Origin: CAZRIE01 sp964600075
GTDB lineage: Bacteria > Bacteroidota > Bacteroidia > Flavobacteriales > Flavobacteriaceae
Assembly: GCA_964600075.1 (NCBI GenBank)
Contig: CAZRIE010000034.1
Span: 1-37,579, forward strand
Direction of reading: 5' to 3'
Length of the DNA: 37,579 nucleotides
Positions 26,265-34,203 of this stretch are shown piece after piece; position 1 is the first letter of the stretch, and every line of letters starts with the position of its first letter. The position numbers and the translations under genes were made by a program. The notes under the pieces are model-generated. The model saw only the letters and a list, made by a program, of their open reading frames with translations. It did not search any database and had not been told where the DNA came from.

Positions 26265-29200
26265 TTAATGCTTAGCGGTAAAGGTTTCTAAGTAGGAGCC
26301 CGGAACCCCTAAAGTAGAGATACCTTCGATTGCAACCTGAATACTTTTGGCAGTATCAGAATTGAAAAATTCGATGGATGCTTTGCCGTTACTATCTGTA
26401 CTAAAGGATGGATTCCAATATAGGGTGGCACGATAATCGGGCTTTTCATGCGCCTCTATTTTCAGGTCATACTTTGGGGAGTAGAATTCTCGTGCTGCCG
26501 CATGGCCCATAATCGTAAAATCCCCGGAAATTATTGGTGGGGCTCCCTCACCTCTTTTCGTATAAATAAGAATGACCCCGTTTGCAGCTCTAGAACCATA
26601 AATGGCGGCAGATACCCCTTTTAGAATTTCAACACGTTCAATGGTTAGCGCGTCCATAGTTGTTATGAATGTTGGTGCAGGGCCAGCTGCCATCGATTGC
26701 GCAACCGACAGAAAAAGTGCCCCGCTACCGCCATTAGCCCGAGATTCCCTTTGGTTTGTACGTGCTACCGTAGAGGCAGATGGGTTGTCGTTATATACTG
26801 GAATACCATCAAGCACCCAGAACGGTGTTCCTTGATTTCGGATGCTGACCGTTGTGCCGTTGACCTGAACTCCGGGAAAGAGGCTTACCAGTTGAAGTAC
26901 GGTTTGCATCGCGATATGATCTTTTGTATAGACCGTTGCATCGGCCATCTGGCCGTAATTCGATGGTCTTGCGTTTATCGGCTTGTTTGTCTTTTTTTGT
27001 GTAACGACTACTTCTTCAAGCTCATTAATTTTGTCAAAATCATATAACGAATTAAATCGTTTACGGCTGTTGGCCATATCTAGGTAGCTATCTAACTCTT
27101 CCGATTGCTCCAAAACAGGACTTTTAAATTGGGGCATAGGCGGTTTTAAAATTTTAGCCTTATCTAGCGCAACTACTACGTCAACAGGGCGATCCTTGAC
27201 ATCAAAAGCGTGTATGGCAATTTGAGTACTGTCGCTAAAATTAAAATCTGGTATCGAAAACTTCCCGCCAATGGCTGTGGTGGCGGTATACATTCCCAAG
27301 TCATTTCCTGATTTAGCAACAACGTTAAGTGTCGTATTTGGCAGGGGATTTCCATATTTACTGGTCGCGGTTCCCGCTACGCGTAACCCTTTTGAAAAAG
27401 AAAAATCCTTCTCAGTATTGGCGCCGTTCCACACTTCTTGCCAAGGAAATTTACGCCACCCATGGGTAAGCATAACCAAATCTAATTGGTTCAGGGTCGT
27501 TCTTTTATGATCTTTAAAAAGGAGTCCAGGGTTGCTAATTTGCCCTTTTAAATCGGATTGTAACAAGAGATGGCTCAAAATGTTTACCGAACCTAGGTCT
27601 TTTTGTACTTGCTTCACATCCGTTATAGCCATAGATAGGTTAGTAGATATGGGTCTTCCGTAAGTGTCGGTTACCGTGATGCCCATCTCTATTTTTTCTC
27701 TTTTTCCAAATTTCTTTTTTTCAATTTTTGCAGATATGACCAGTTCTTCTTGATTGTTTACGAACATGGGCCGCTCGCATCGTGGTTTTTTGAATTCATC
27801 AAAAATTGTAAGGGTCAAAACACCACTTGGTATGTTGGTTTTAGGAATTTCAAAAGTGAGTACTTGGCTTTCCCCGAATTCAAATTTACCTTGATAGTAT
27901 TTTCGTCCTCGAGTATGCCCAATGGCATAAAAAGCTTTGTCCCTTAAAGATGTACTGGCCTGCACAATGACTTTTATGCTCTTTCCATTTAAATTGTTTA
28001 CCGAAATCGTATAGCCATTTTCAAGAATTTCAGGGAGTGGATATCTTGTACCATCTTCTAAAACGGCTTCATATTGAACACCCTTTTTAGGCACTAATTG
28101 AAAAAACCCTGCACCCCTATCGAATGTATTTAATACGGCGACCGGTCTACCTTCCGAATCCAGAACTTTTCCTGTTACCTTTCGATAGATACCGTCACTT
28201 CCTATAGCCTTAAATGCGATTTTTGAAGCAATACCAACCACCGCGTAACCTCCTTCTGGAAAAAATTGTAGATCTATTTTATTTTCCTTTGCTGAGCCGG
28301 GGGGGGTTTTATTAGTGCTGTTCAGTATTTTTAGTTTTTTTGTAAAAAGGAAATCGGTATCGAAATTGCGCATCCACTGGGTGTAGGCCCGAAGTTCATA
28401 ATTACCGGAAAACAGATTTTTAGGAAGTTCGATACTACCCGAACTTCTGCCATTTGCCAGTTCATGGGTCTGCGATAACACTATCTTATTATTGGGTGCT
28501 ATCAGGTCGACATGCAACACCCGACTAGCCACCGTGAGCTCGTGATAGGGACCGATAACTGCATAGGCACTGAACCAAATTGGCTCGCCCGAAGAAAATA
28601 GGTCCCTATCCGTATGCAGAAATACCTTTTCTACCGGATTATAATTGTTGTAATCATTGAGGCCCGAGGTGAAGTTTTTTATAAAAAGATCCCCAGCTAG
28701 ATTAGCTTCTAATAAGGCAATGTTTTCGGCACTATTTAAAAAGATGGAGTTAAAGGCATTGTCTTTTTCGAAGGAGCTGATGACCTCTTCTTCCACAGGC
28801 GTTCTTTTGATAATGGGGTTATTTGCCCAGAATCTTTCGTTGTAACCGATTTCATTTAGATTCTCCCAGTCACTTTGATTTCTTGTAATTCGCCCACCCA
28901 GCCTTCTTCTTGATGTGGGCGTATAATGTTCATAAAATGTGAGATTGGAGGTTGTGACCGTATGGTATTGTAGCGAATCGCCCTTAAAGTAATCGAAATC
29001 TTGATCAATTTTTATGTAATCAAGTACTAAACTTGCTGTGCTATCTTGTTTATAGGTTATCTCATATGAGATTGCATAATCTTTCCAATAACCGTTATTG
29101 GCATTAAGCTTTGATAGTTTTAAATCGTCTCTCGCTATCGTTCCGATAATCTTTAAGATATCGTAGGTACTGCTGTTTATATAAATGCTTCCTTCAAATA

Positions 29201-29954
29201 TTGGGGTTTTTATAGTGCTTTTGGGCTTAAAATGTACAACTGCAATTTTGGTGTCGCCAGACAGAATCATTTCGATAATCTTTACATCATAATAAACCTC
29301 AAAACTAGGGTGTAAGGGAAAGATAAGTTCTTCCGTATTTGGCTGCAAAGGTCTCAAGATTCGGGAAAATAATGTGTAGTTTCTGTTGTAAACGGCATCG
29401 TCTTTCAAGGCATAACGACCTTCCACAATATTCCAATCCGCTATACCTGAGCTATTATATCGCAAGTCATAGAAAATCTCGGAAAATTCGGAATAATCGT
29501 CGCCATTTTTAGATTTTTGACGATAAAAGGCCTTCCCGTAGTGTTGCTTTCCCGATGTATTACTTGTCTTTTCATAGGCTTTTTTTACCAATTCTTTCGC
29601 AAACCCATCTTTTTTGGCTGCGAGTACCACAACTTCCTCCAAAATGGCTACCAATGGATTTAGCGAAACGGTCATTTCTGAAGCCTGTGACACGGTAACG
29701 ACTTGTTTGCCATAGCTAATATGGGAAAAGACCAATTTCGACGGTAAGGAGTCTATTGAAACAACGAATTCGCCTAATTCGTTACTTGCCGTGCCGGCTG
29801 ATGAAGAGGCCGAAGTAATACTACAGTATGGAATAGCCTCGCCGGTATCTTTGTCGATTACCTTACCGCTGATTTCAACTTGCGCAGTGGTAAACTGGGG
29901 CAAGGCACAGAAACAAATAAAAGACAGCAAAAAATTCCTAACGTATTGCTTCAT
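26265..29954 (-). CDS. Long MG2-plug protein E with CnaB and DUF5686-like N-terminus
   Basis: Function unknown. From the ATG at 29954 it is 1229 residues; a TTG at 29978 is less likely since MKQYVRNFLLSFICF is a proper signal start. Order: signal peptide to 25; CarboxypepD_reg/CnaB-like domain about 26-110 (SGKVIDKDTGEAIPYCSI) ending L-E-E-V-V-V. A DUF5686-like part follows at about 115-370 (GSIYINSSTYDILKI). MG2-like domain at about 440-540 (HTDRDLFSSGEPIWFSAY). FFPEGGYAVVG near 563; LTHGWRKFPW near 831; second CnaB-like domain near 858; LEEVVVTQK near 980. The plug is at about 1008-1130 (LVSLFPGVQVNG, PFWVLDGIPVYN, VEILKGVSAAIYGSRAANGV). The A2M-like end is YRATLYWNPSFSTDSNG. It is first in the array, so probably the 5' gene of the operon. 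A C8 run (28319-28326) lies in the linker. Confidence 0.87.
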   Translation of the reverse strand: MKQYVRNFLLSFICFCALPQFTTAQVEISGKVIDKDTGEAIPYCSITSASSSAGTASNELGEFVVSIDSLPSKLVFSHISYGKQVVTVSQASEMTVSLNPLVAILEEVVVLAAKKDGFAKELVKKAYEKTSNTSGKQHYGKAFYRQKSKNGDDYSEFSEIFYDLRYNSSGIADWNIVEGRYALKDDAVYNRNYTLFSRILRPLQPNTEELIFPLHPSFEVYYDVKIIEMILSGDTKIAVVHFKPKSTIKTPIFEGSIYINSSTYDILKIIGTIARDDLKLSKLNANNGYWKDYAISYEITYKQDSTASLVLDYIKIDQDFDYFKGDSLQYHTVTTSNLTFYEHYTPTSRRRLGGRITRNQSDWENLNEIGYNERFWANNPIIKRTPVEEEVISSFEKDNAFNSIFLNSAENIALLEANLAGDLFIKNFTSGLNDYNNYNPVEKVFLHTDRDLFSSGEPIWFSAYAVIGPYHELTVASRVLHVDLIAPNNKIVLSQTHELANGRSSGSIELPKNLFSGNYELRAYTQWMRNFDTDFLFTKKLKILNSTNKTPPGSAKENKIDLQFFPEGGYAVVGIASKIAFKAIGSDGIYRKVTGKVLDSEGRPVAVLNTFDRGAGFFQLVPKKGVQYEAVLEDGTRYPLPEILENGYTISVNNLNGKSIKVIVQASTSLRDKAFYAIGHTRGRKYYQGKFEFGESQVLTFEIPKTNIPSGVLTLTIFDEFKKPRCERPMFVNNQEELVISAKIEKKKFGKREKIEMGITVTDTYGRPISTNLSMAITDVKQVQKDLGSVNILSHLLLQSDLKGQISNPGLLFKDHKRTTLNQLDLVMLTHGWRKFPWQEVWNGANTEKDFSFSKGLRVAGTATSKYGNPLPNTTLNVVAKSGNDLGMYTATTAIGGKFSIPDFNFSDSTQIAIHAFDVKDRPVDVVVALDKAKILKPPMPQFKSPVLEQSEELDSYLDMANSRKRFNSLYDFDKINELEEVVVTQKKTNKPINARPSNYGQMADATVYTKDHIAMQTVLQLVSLFPGVQVNGTTVSIRNQGTPFWVLDGIPVYNDNPSASTVARTNQRESRANGGSGALFLSVAQSMAAGPAPTFITTMDALTIERVEILKGVSAAIYGSRAANGVILIYTKRGEGAPPIISGDFTIMGHAAAREFYSPKYDLKIEAHEKPDYRATLYWNPSFSTDSNGKASIEFFNSDTAKSIQVAIEGISTLGVPGSYLETFTAKH

Positions 29955-30217
29955 AGTATTTATGATTGAAAGCCTCAATTTAGCTATAAAAATTCAATCT
30001 TAAAAAGAGCGATTAAAAGCTTATTTTCAATGTTCTAAATTTTTTTCTAACCCGAACAGTTCTCAGGTCATTTTATTTCGCTTGATACTTGTTGAGATTA
30101 TCATAATCTAGATAAAAACAGCCTACTTGTTCTTTTCTTAGTTCCCTAGCAAAAGTGATACTAGTTAATGGTAATTTTTAGATTTTAGTTACTTTCGCAG
30201 CCAATAAAAACATTCAA

Positions 30218-30976
30218 ATGAAAAATCCGATTGTCATTTTGGCCATATTTCTTATTAGTTTAACAAGTTTCGGCCAAAAGAAAAAAGACTTGATTAAAGA
30301 AGTAGCCCAATTAAAAGCGCAAGCAGCAGAAATGCAAACCGATTTGAGCGAAATAGAAAAAGCCAAAGAATTGAATCTGAAAGATAGCCTGCAAAGTTTT
30401 AGCTATGCTTTTGGGGTTAGCGTCGGAAATAATCTAAAAACAATAGGTTTTGATTCTTTATCGTACAACGCATTTGTAATTGCTTTGGAGGATGTTATTC
30501 AAGGAAACGAAAAGATTTCAATTGAAGATGCCCAAAGTTCGGTTCAAAGTACAATTCAAGCTATGCAGGAAAAGGAGGCTAAAGAGCAAAGTGCCGAGGG
30601 AGAGCGTTTTTTAGCCAAAAATGGCAAAAGACCTGAAGTGGTGACCACAGAAAGCGGACTTCAATATGAAATTTTGAATGAAGGTGATGGGCCATTACCC
30701 AAAGCTTCCGACAAGGTAAAGGTACATTATACAGGAATGCTCATTAGTGAAAAGGTTTTCGATAGTTCTGTAGAAAGGGGAGAGCCTACTGTACTGGGAG
30801 TTACACAAGTGATAAAAGGTTGGCAAGAGGCTTTACAGCTTATGCCCGTTGGTTCAAAATGGAAAATATTTGTTCCTCAAGACATCGGTTATGGTCAACG
30901 AGGAGCTGGTGGTGGAATGATTCCACCTTACGCTGCATTGATTTTCGAAATGGAATTGTTGGCCATAGAGAAATAG
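30218..30976 (+). CDS. Exported FKBP-type peptidyl-prolyl cis-trans isomerase
   Basis: Folding helper that isomerises proline bonds in the periplasm or at the outer membrane. It has 252 residues: signal peptide MKNPIVILAIFLISLTSFGQ, an N-terminal helical dimerisation domain (FKBP_N-like, about 50-130: FSYAFGVSVGNNLKTIG...), then a C-terminal FKBP domain (about 150-250). The FKBP domain has VKVHYTGMLISEKVFDSS, VIKGWQEALQLMPVGSKWKI, YG in DIGYGQRG and IPPYAALIFEMELL, all standard active-site elements. Mip/FkpA-like architecture. No lipobox. It starts a plus-strand stretch next to the array and appears monocistronic. Confidence 0.94.
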   Translation: MKNPIVILAIFLISLTSFGQKKKDLIKEVAQLKAQAAEMQTDLSEIEKAKELNLKDSLQSFSYAFGVSVGNNLKTIGFDSLSYNAFVIALEDVIQGNEKISIEDAQSSVQSTIQAMQEKEAKEQSAEGERFLAKNGKRPEVVTTESGLQYEILNEGDGPLPKASDKVKVHYTGMLISEKVFDSSVERGEPTVLGVTQVIKGWQEALQLMPVGSKWKIFVPQDIGYGQRGAGGGMIPPYAALIFEMELLAIEK

Positions 30977-31086
30977 GCAAAATAGTTTAGACTGGTTTAT
31001 AATTTTGAAGGTCGCTTAGTTTGCCGCTCTTATTCGAACAGTTTTCCATTAAGAAATTGGTTGTATTTTTCTTTCAAATTCAAAAC

Positions 31087-31248
31087 ATGTCAACTTTTAT
31101 AACCCTTCTCCTAATAATAATATTAGTCTTAATGGCTTCCGATGTCCATTTCCTGCGGAGGATATTTCAAAAAGCTGGAAAAAAGAAAAATAAGCCTACA
31201 GGTGAGAAGTACTTTGAGTTGAACTGTAACTGCGCATTAATCGAATAA
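31087..31248 (+). CDS. Small single-pass membrane protein
   Basis: A 53-residue frame from the ATG at 31087: one hydrophobic helix (STFITLLLIIILVLMASDVHF) and then a basic tail (RRIFQKAGKKKNKP) and a short end with two Cys (LNCNCALIE). The composition is what a real small membrane protein would have, but length gives little statistical support and no family is recognised. A TTG at 31021 would add 22 residues with no clear merit. Confidence 0.35.
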   Translation: MSTFITLLLIIILVLMASDVHFLRRIFQKAGKKKNKPTGEKYFELNCNCALIE

Positions 31249-31287
31249 TGATAGACAAACGTTTGATTTATGGATTGTTTCCCCTAC

Positions 31288-32256
31288 CTAATACCCGACT
31301 TTAGTGCGTACCCTCTCCAAAACTCCATCGGCCACTTTTTTAGCCTTTTCGGCGCCGATAGCAAGTGCTTGATCCACTTCCTCTAAATGGGCCATATAAT
31401 AATCGAATTTCTCTCGGGCATCACCGAACTTTTGTAGTATCAGTTCGTAGAGGGCTTGTTTTGCATGTCCGTATCCATAGTTGCCCGCGAGGTAGTGGGC
31501 ACTCATGTCTTCTATTTGTTCGACAGTGGCCAAAATTTTATAGAGTGCGAATACGTTATCGGTCGATGGATCTTTGGGATCTTCCATTGGTGTACTGTCC
31601 GTTTGAATGCCCATTAGCTGTTTGCGTAGTTTTTTATCAGTTTGGAAAAGGTTGATAAGGTTGCCCTTGCTCTTGCTCATTTTCTCGCCATCGGTACCGG
31701 GTATGTACATGGTTTCCTGTTGTACCTTCGCTTCAGGAAGCACAAAGGTTTCCCCTAACTGGGCATGAAATCGAGAGGCTACGTCTCGCGTCATTTCCAA
31801 ATGCTGTAATTGGTCTTTACCTACGGGAACAATATTCGCATCATATAAGAGAATATCGGCGGCCATCAACATGGGGTATGAAAAGAGTCCTGCATTGACA
31901 TCTTCCAATCGGCCTGCCTTATCCTTAAAAGAATGTGCCAATGTCAAACGTTGGTAAGGGAAAAAGCAACTTAAATACCAAGCCAGTTCCGCTACCTGCG
32001 GCACATCGCTCTGGCGGTAAAAAACGGTTTCGTCGATGTCCAACCCGAAAGCTAACCATGTCGCAGCGGTGGCGTATGTATTGTTTCTTAGTTCTTCACC
32101 ATTTTTGATTTGGGTAAGCGAATGCATATCTGCAATAAATAGAAACGATTCGTTCTTGGGATTTTGTGCCATTTCGATGGCAGGAATTATCGCCCCTAAT
32201 ATGTTTCCTAAATGGGGAGTGCCCGTACTCTGTATGCCCGTAAGTATTCTTGCCAT
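31288..32256 (-). CDS. trpS: Tryptophan--tRNA ligase
   Basis: Charges tRNA-Trp with tryptophan; cytoplasmic class Ic synthetase. From the ATG at 32256 it is 322 residues, typical length, beginning MARILTGIQSTGTPHLGN, which contains the HIGH-type motif (T-P-H-L-G-N). The KMSKS loop is G-E-K-M-S-K-S-K-G-N. The 50 extra residues of the longest frame (from 32406) are not family-like and would span the promoter box at 32279, so I reject that start. The substrate-recognition segment Y-P-M-L-M-A-A-D-I-L-L-Y is present. It is divergent from the acyltransferase gene. Confidence 0.97.
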   Translation of the reverse strand: MARILTGIQSTGTPHLGNILGAIIPAIEMAQNPKNESFLFIADMHSLTQIKNGEELRNNTYATAATWLAFGLDIDETVFYRQSDVPQVAELAWYLSCFFPYQRLTLAHSFKDKAGRLEDVNAGLFSYPMLMAADILLYDANIVPVGKDQLQHLEMTRDVASRFHAQLGETFVLPEAKVQQETMYIPGTDGEKMSKSKGNLINLFQTDKKLRKQLMGIQTDSTPMEDPKDPSTDNVFALYKILATVEQIEDMSAHYLAGNYGYGHAKQALYELILQKFGDAREKFDYYMAHLEEVDQALAIGAEKAKKVADGVLERVRTKVGY

Positions 32257-32278
32257 TTTCGTTTTTTTCGAAGAAGTC

Positions 32279-32286
32279 CAAAGATA
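32279..32286 (-). promoter_or_regulatory. Possible -7 box for trpS
   Basis: Minus-strand TATCTTTG matches TAnnTTTG, 23 bases upstream of the chosen trpS ATG. No -33 TTG at ideal spacing. It supports the shorter start. Confidence 0.4.
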
Positions 32287-32418
32287 AATGAAATCAGAAA
32301 ACCCTAGCACCTTGTTGGCACTATTTTGCTGGCCCAAGCCGTATCCTTTTTCACGTGGGACAGAGAAAAAATAATTGTGGCTTACCCGACAAAATAGTCT
32401 TAACACGGCACTGGTAAA

Positions 32419-33177
32419 ATGGTTACATTTGATTATATGGTTCCATTTCTTAAGAAAATTGGGTACACCTTCTACCGTATTTGGTTCTATATTCTGGTCG
32501 CTGTTCCCATTTTTATTTTCTTCCCTTTTTTATTGGTTACTGCACTATCTGAAAAATTGTACCCTCAGTTTTTCTGGTTGGCCCGAAATTTATGGGCAAC
32601 CCCTATTTTGTATGGTATGGGATGTCCGCCGAAAATAACTCGGGAACAAAAAATACGAAGAGGTAAGAGTTACATGCTCGTTGCTAACCACAGCAGTATG
32701 CTCGATATTATGCTGATGTTGTATATCAGTAAAAATCCGTTTGTTTTTGTGGGAAAAAAGGAGCTTGTAAAGATTCCTGTATTCGGGTTTTTCTATAAGC
32801 GCGTCTGCATCATGGTCGACCGTGAAGACACCCGAAGTAGAACCCGGGTTTATCGCCGGGCACAACGCAGGTTGAACCAAGGGTTGAGCATTTGTATTTT
32901 TCCAGAAGGTGGTGTTCCAGATGATGAAACGGTATTGCTCGACCCATTTAAAGATGGGGCTTTTAAAATGGCCATTGCCCACGATATTCCAATTGTGCCC
33001 GTTACCTTTTGTGATAACAAAAAGCGTTTTTCGTTCTCTTTTTTTAGTGGTGGCCCTGGTCGAGTGCGGGCCAAAGTGCATTCTTTTTTTGAGACATCAC
33101 TTTTGGCGGAAGAGGATAAGAGTACATTGAGAGAAGAAGTGAGGAAAGTTATTTTAAATGAATTGTTAAAGGGATAA
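32419..33177 (+). CDS. 1-acyl-sn-glycerol-3-phosphate acyltransferase family protein (PlsC-like)
   Basis: Membrane-bound acyltransferase that would make phosphatidic acid from lysophosphatidate in phospholipid synthesis. It has 252 residues: an N-terminal hydrophobic helix (FYILVAVPIFIFFPFLLVTA), then the catalytic block I H-x4-D (NHSSMLDIML). The block around FVGKKELVKIPVFGFF and the substrate motif FPEGG (ICIFPEGGVPDD) follow, then IPIVPVTF. All the blocks expected of PlsC-type enzymes are visible. A second ATG at 32437 (MVPFLKKIG) is an equally possible start. The exact acceptor cannot be told from sequence; other lipid acyltransferases share these blocks. Confidence 0.92.
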   Translation: MVTFDYMVPFLKKIGYTFYRIWFYILVAVPIFIFFPFLLVTALSEKLYPQFFWLARNLWATPILYGMGCPPKITREQKIRRGKSYMLVANHSSMLDIMLMLYISKNPFVFVGKKELVKIPVFGFFYKRVCIMVDREDTRSRTRVYRRAQRRLNQGLSICIFPEGGVPDDETVLLDPFKDGAFKMAIAHDIPIVPVTFCDNKKRFSFSFFSGGPGRVRAKVHSFFETSLLAEEDKSTLREEVRKVILNELLKG

Positions 33178-33241
33178 AACTTCGATGAACCGGCAAAAAA
33201 AACAGCACTAAGCTAGGTCCAAGAACTCTATCACTATTTTT

Positions 33242-33919
33242 TTAGTTCTTGAACTGTTTAATTTCTGCATCCAAAAAATCATTGATGAGTTTGCCTAATG
33301 CCTGATATCCCTCAGTTGTATAGTGAACGTCATCGGAGCCTTTTCCGAATTTTTTGTGAATCGAGATAGATTGTTGATAAATATCGTTTACAGGAATCTC
33401 ATATTTTTTTAATACTGTTTTTGCGGCATCATTATAACGTATTACATCAGCTGTATATCTGCCAGCTTCGTTTTCAGGAACGTAGGTTGTTGTAACGAAA
33501 ATCAATTTGGCGTTGGTCTTTTTTTGCAAAAGTGAAATAATGGAATCTAAATTCGCAGCGTATTCATCGACTGTATGTGTAATTTTTCCATTTATCTTAT
33601 CTCGGTTTCCATAGACTTTTGAATCGGGGTGACGATAGCATAAATCCCATAGTCCCCAGTTAAATTGAACGATATCCCATTGTTCAGCCCCCAGCCATTC
33701 ATCAACTTTCTCCAATCCGGTTCCGGTATGTTGGGCGTTTCCTTGATTATGGACTACCGTTGCCTGTCGCGAAAACTGTTTTTCTACAAATGGCGTATAG
33801 CCAATTGAAATTGAATCTCCAATAATTAATACGTTCGGCTGTCGGGGTGTAAATGCCATGAGAACGAGAATAGCTACCAGAAACGAGGTGAAATAAAGCT
33901 TGTTTTTTGTTTTTGACAT
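33242..33919 (-). CDS. Exported SGNH/GDSL-type hydrolase
   Basis: Predicted esterase or deacetylase acting outside the cytoplasm. It has 225 residues, a signal peptide (FTSFLVAILVLMAF, about residues 10-24), then block I with the nucleophile Ser in NVLIIGDSISIGY and the Gly/Asn region (NQGNAQHTGTG). The block III place reads F-N-W-G-L-W-D rather than the usual G-x-N-D. Block V is DDVHYTTEGYQALG with the Asp-x-His dyad. The catalytic Ser, Asp and His are therefore present. Substrate unknown; carbohydrate esters are common for exported members. No operon partner; katG lies divergent after a 284-base spacer in which I see nothing certain. Confidence 0.88.
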   Translation of the reverse strand: MSKTKNKLYFTSFLVAILVLMAFTPRQPNVLIIGDSISIGYTPFVEKQFSRQATVVHNQGNAQHTGTGLEKVDEWLGAEQWDIVQFNWGLWDLCYRHPDSKVYGNRDKINGKITHTVDEYAANLDSIISLLQKKTNAKLIFVTTTYVPENEAGRYTADVIRYNDAAKTVLKKYEIPVNDIYQQSISIHKKFGKGSDDVHYTTEGYQALGKLINDFLDAEIKQFKN

Positions 33920-34203
33920 TGTCAGACTTCAAGTGAGGTTCTAAGGTTTTCTGCCACCGATTTGTTAGGTAACACTTTCTGCTAATAAGATACTTATTTA
34001 TAGTGCAATTCGTTGGTTTTTAAAAATGTTAGGTAAAGGAGGGAAAATCAGGTTCAGCATATTCTTGATAGCACATTAGAGATAATGCTAAAGCCATAGA
34101 TATTTTCAATACTGAAATAGCACAAATCAAGATTTTATCTATACCAATCAAGCAACATTTTTGGTAAGTTTACGTGAATTTACACCTGAAAATAAATAGC
34201 ACT

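Noticed and set aside
14195..29954. Array genes as SusC-type nutrient receptors
   Set aside because: Each ends about 100 residues after the plug, with no room for a 22-strand barrel, and no SusD gene is present.
14195..29954. Array proteins as type IX secretion cargo
   Set aside because: No C-terminal sorting domain was seen; all copies end in the A2M-like segment.
32257..32406. Longer trpS start
   Set aside because: The extra 50 residues are not family-like and cover a promoter box; the standard start MARILTG lies at 32256.
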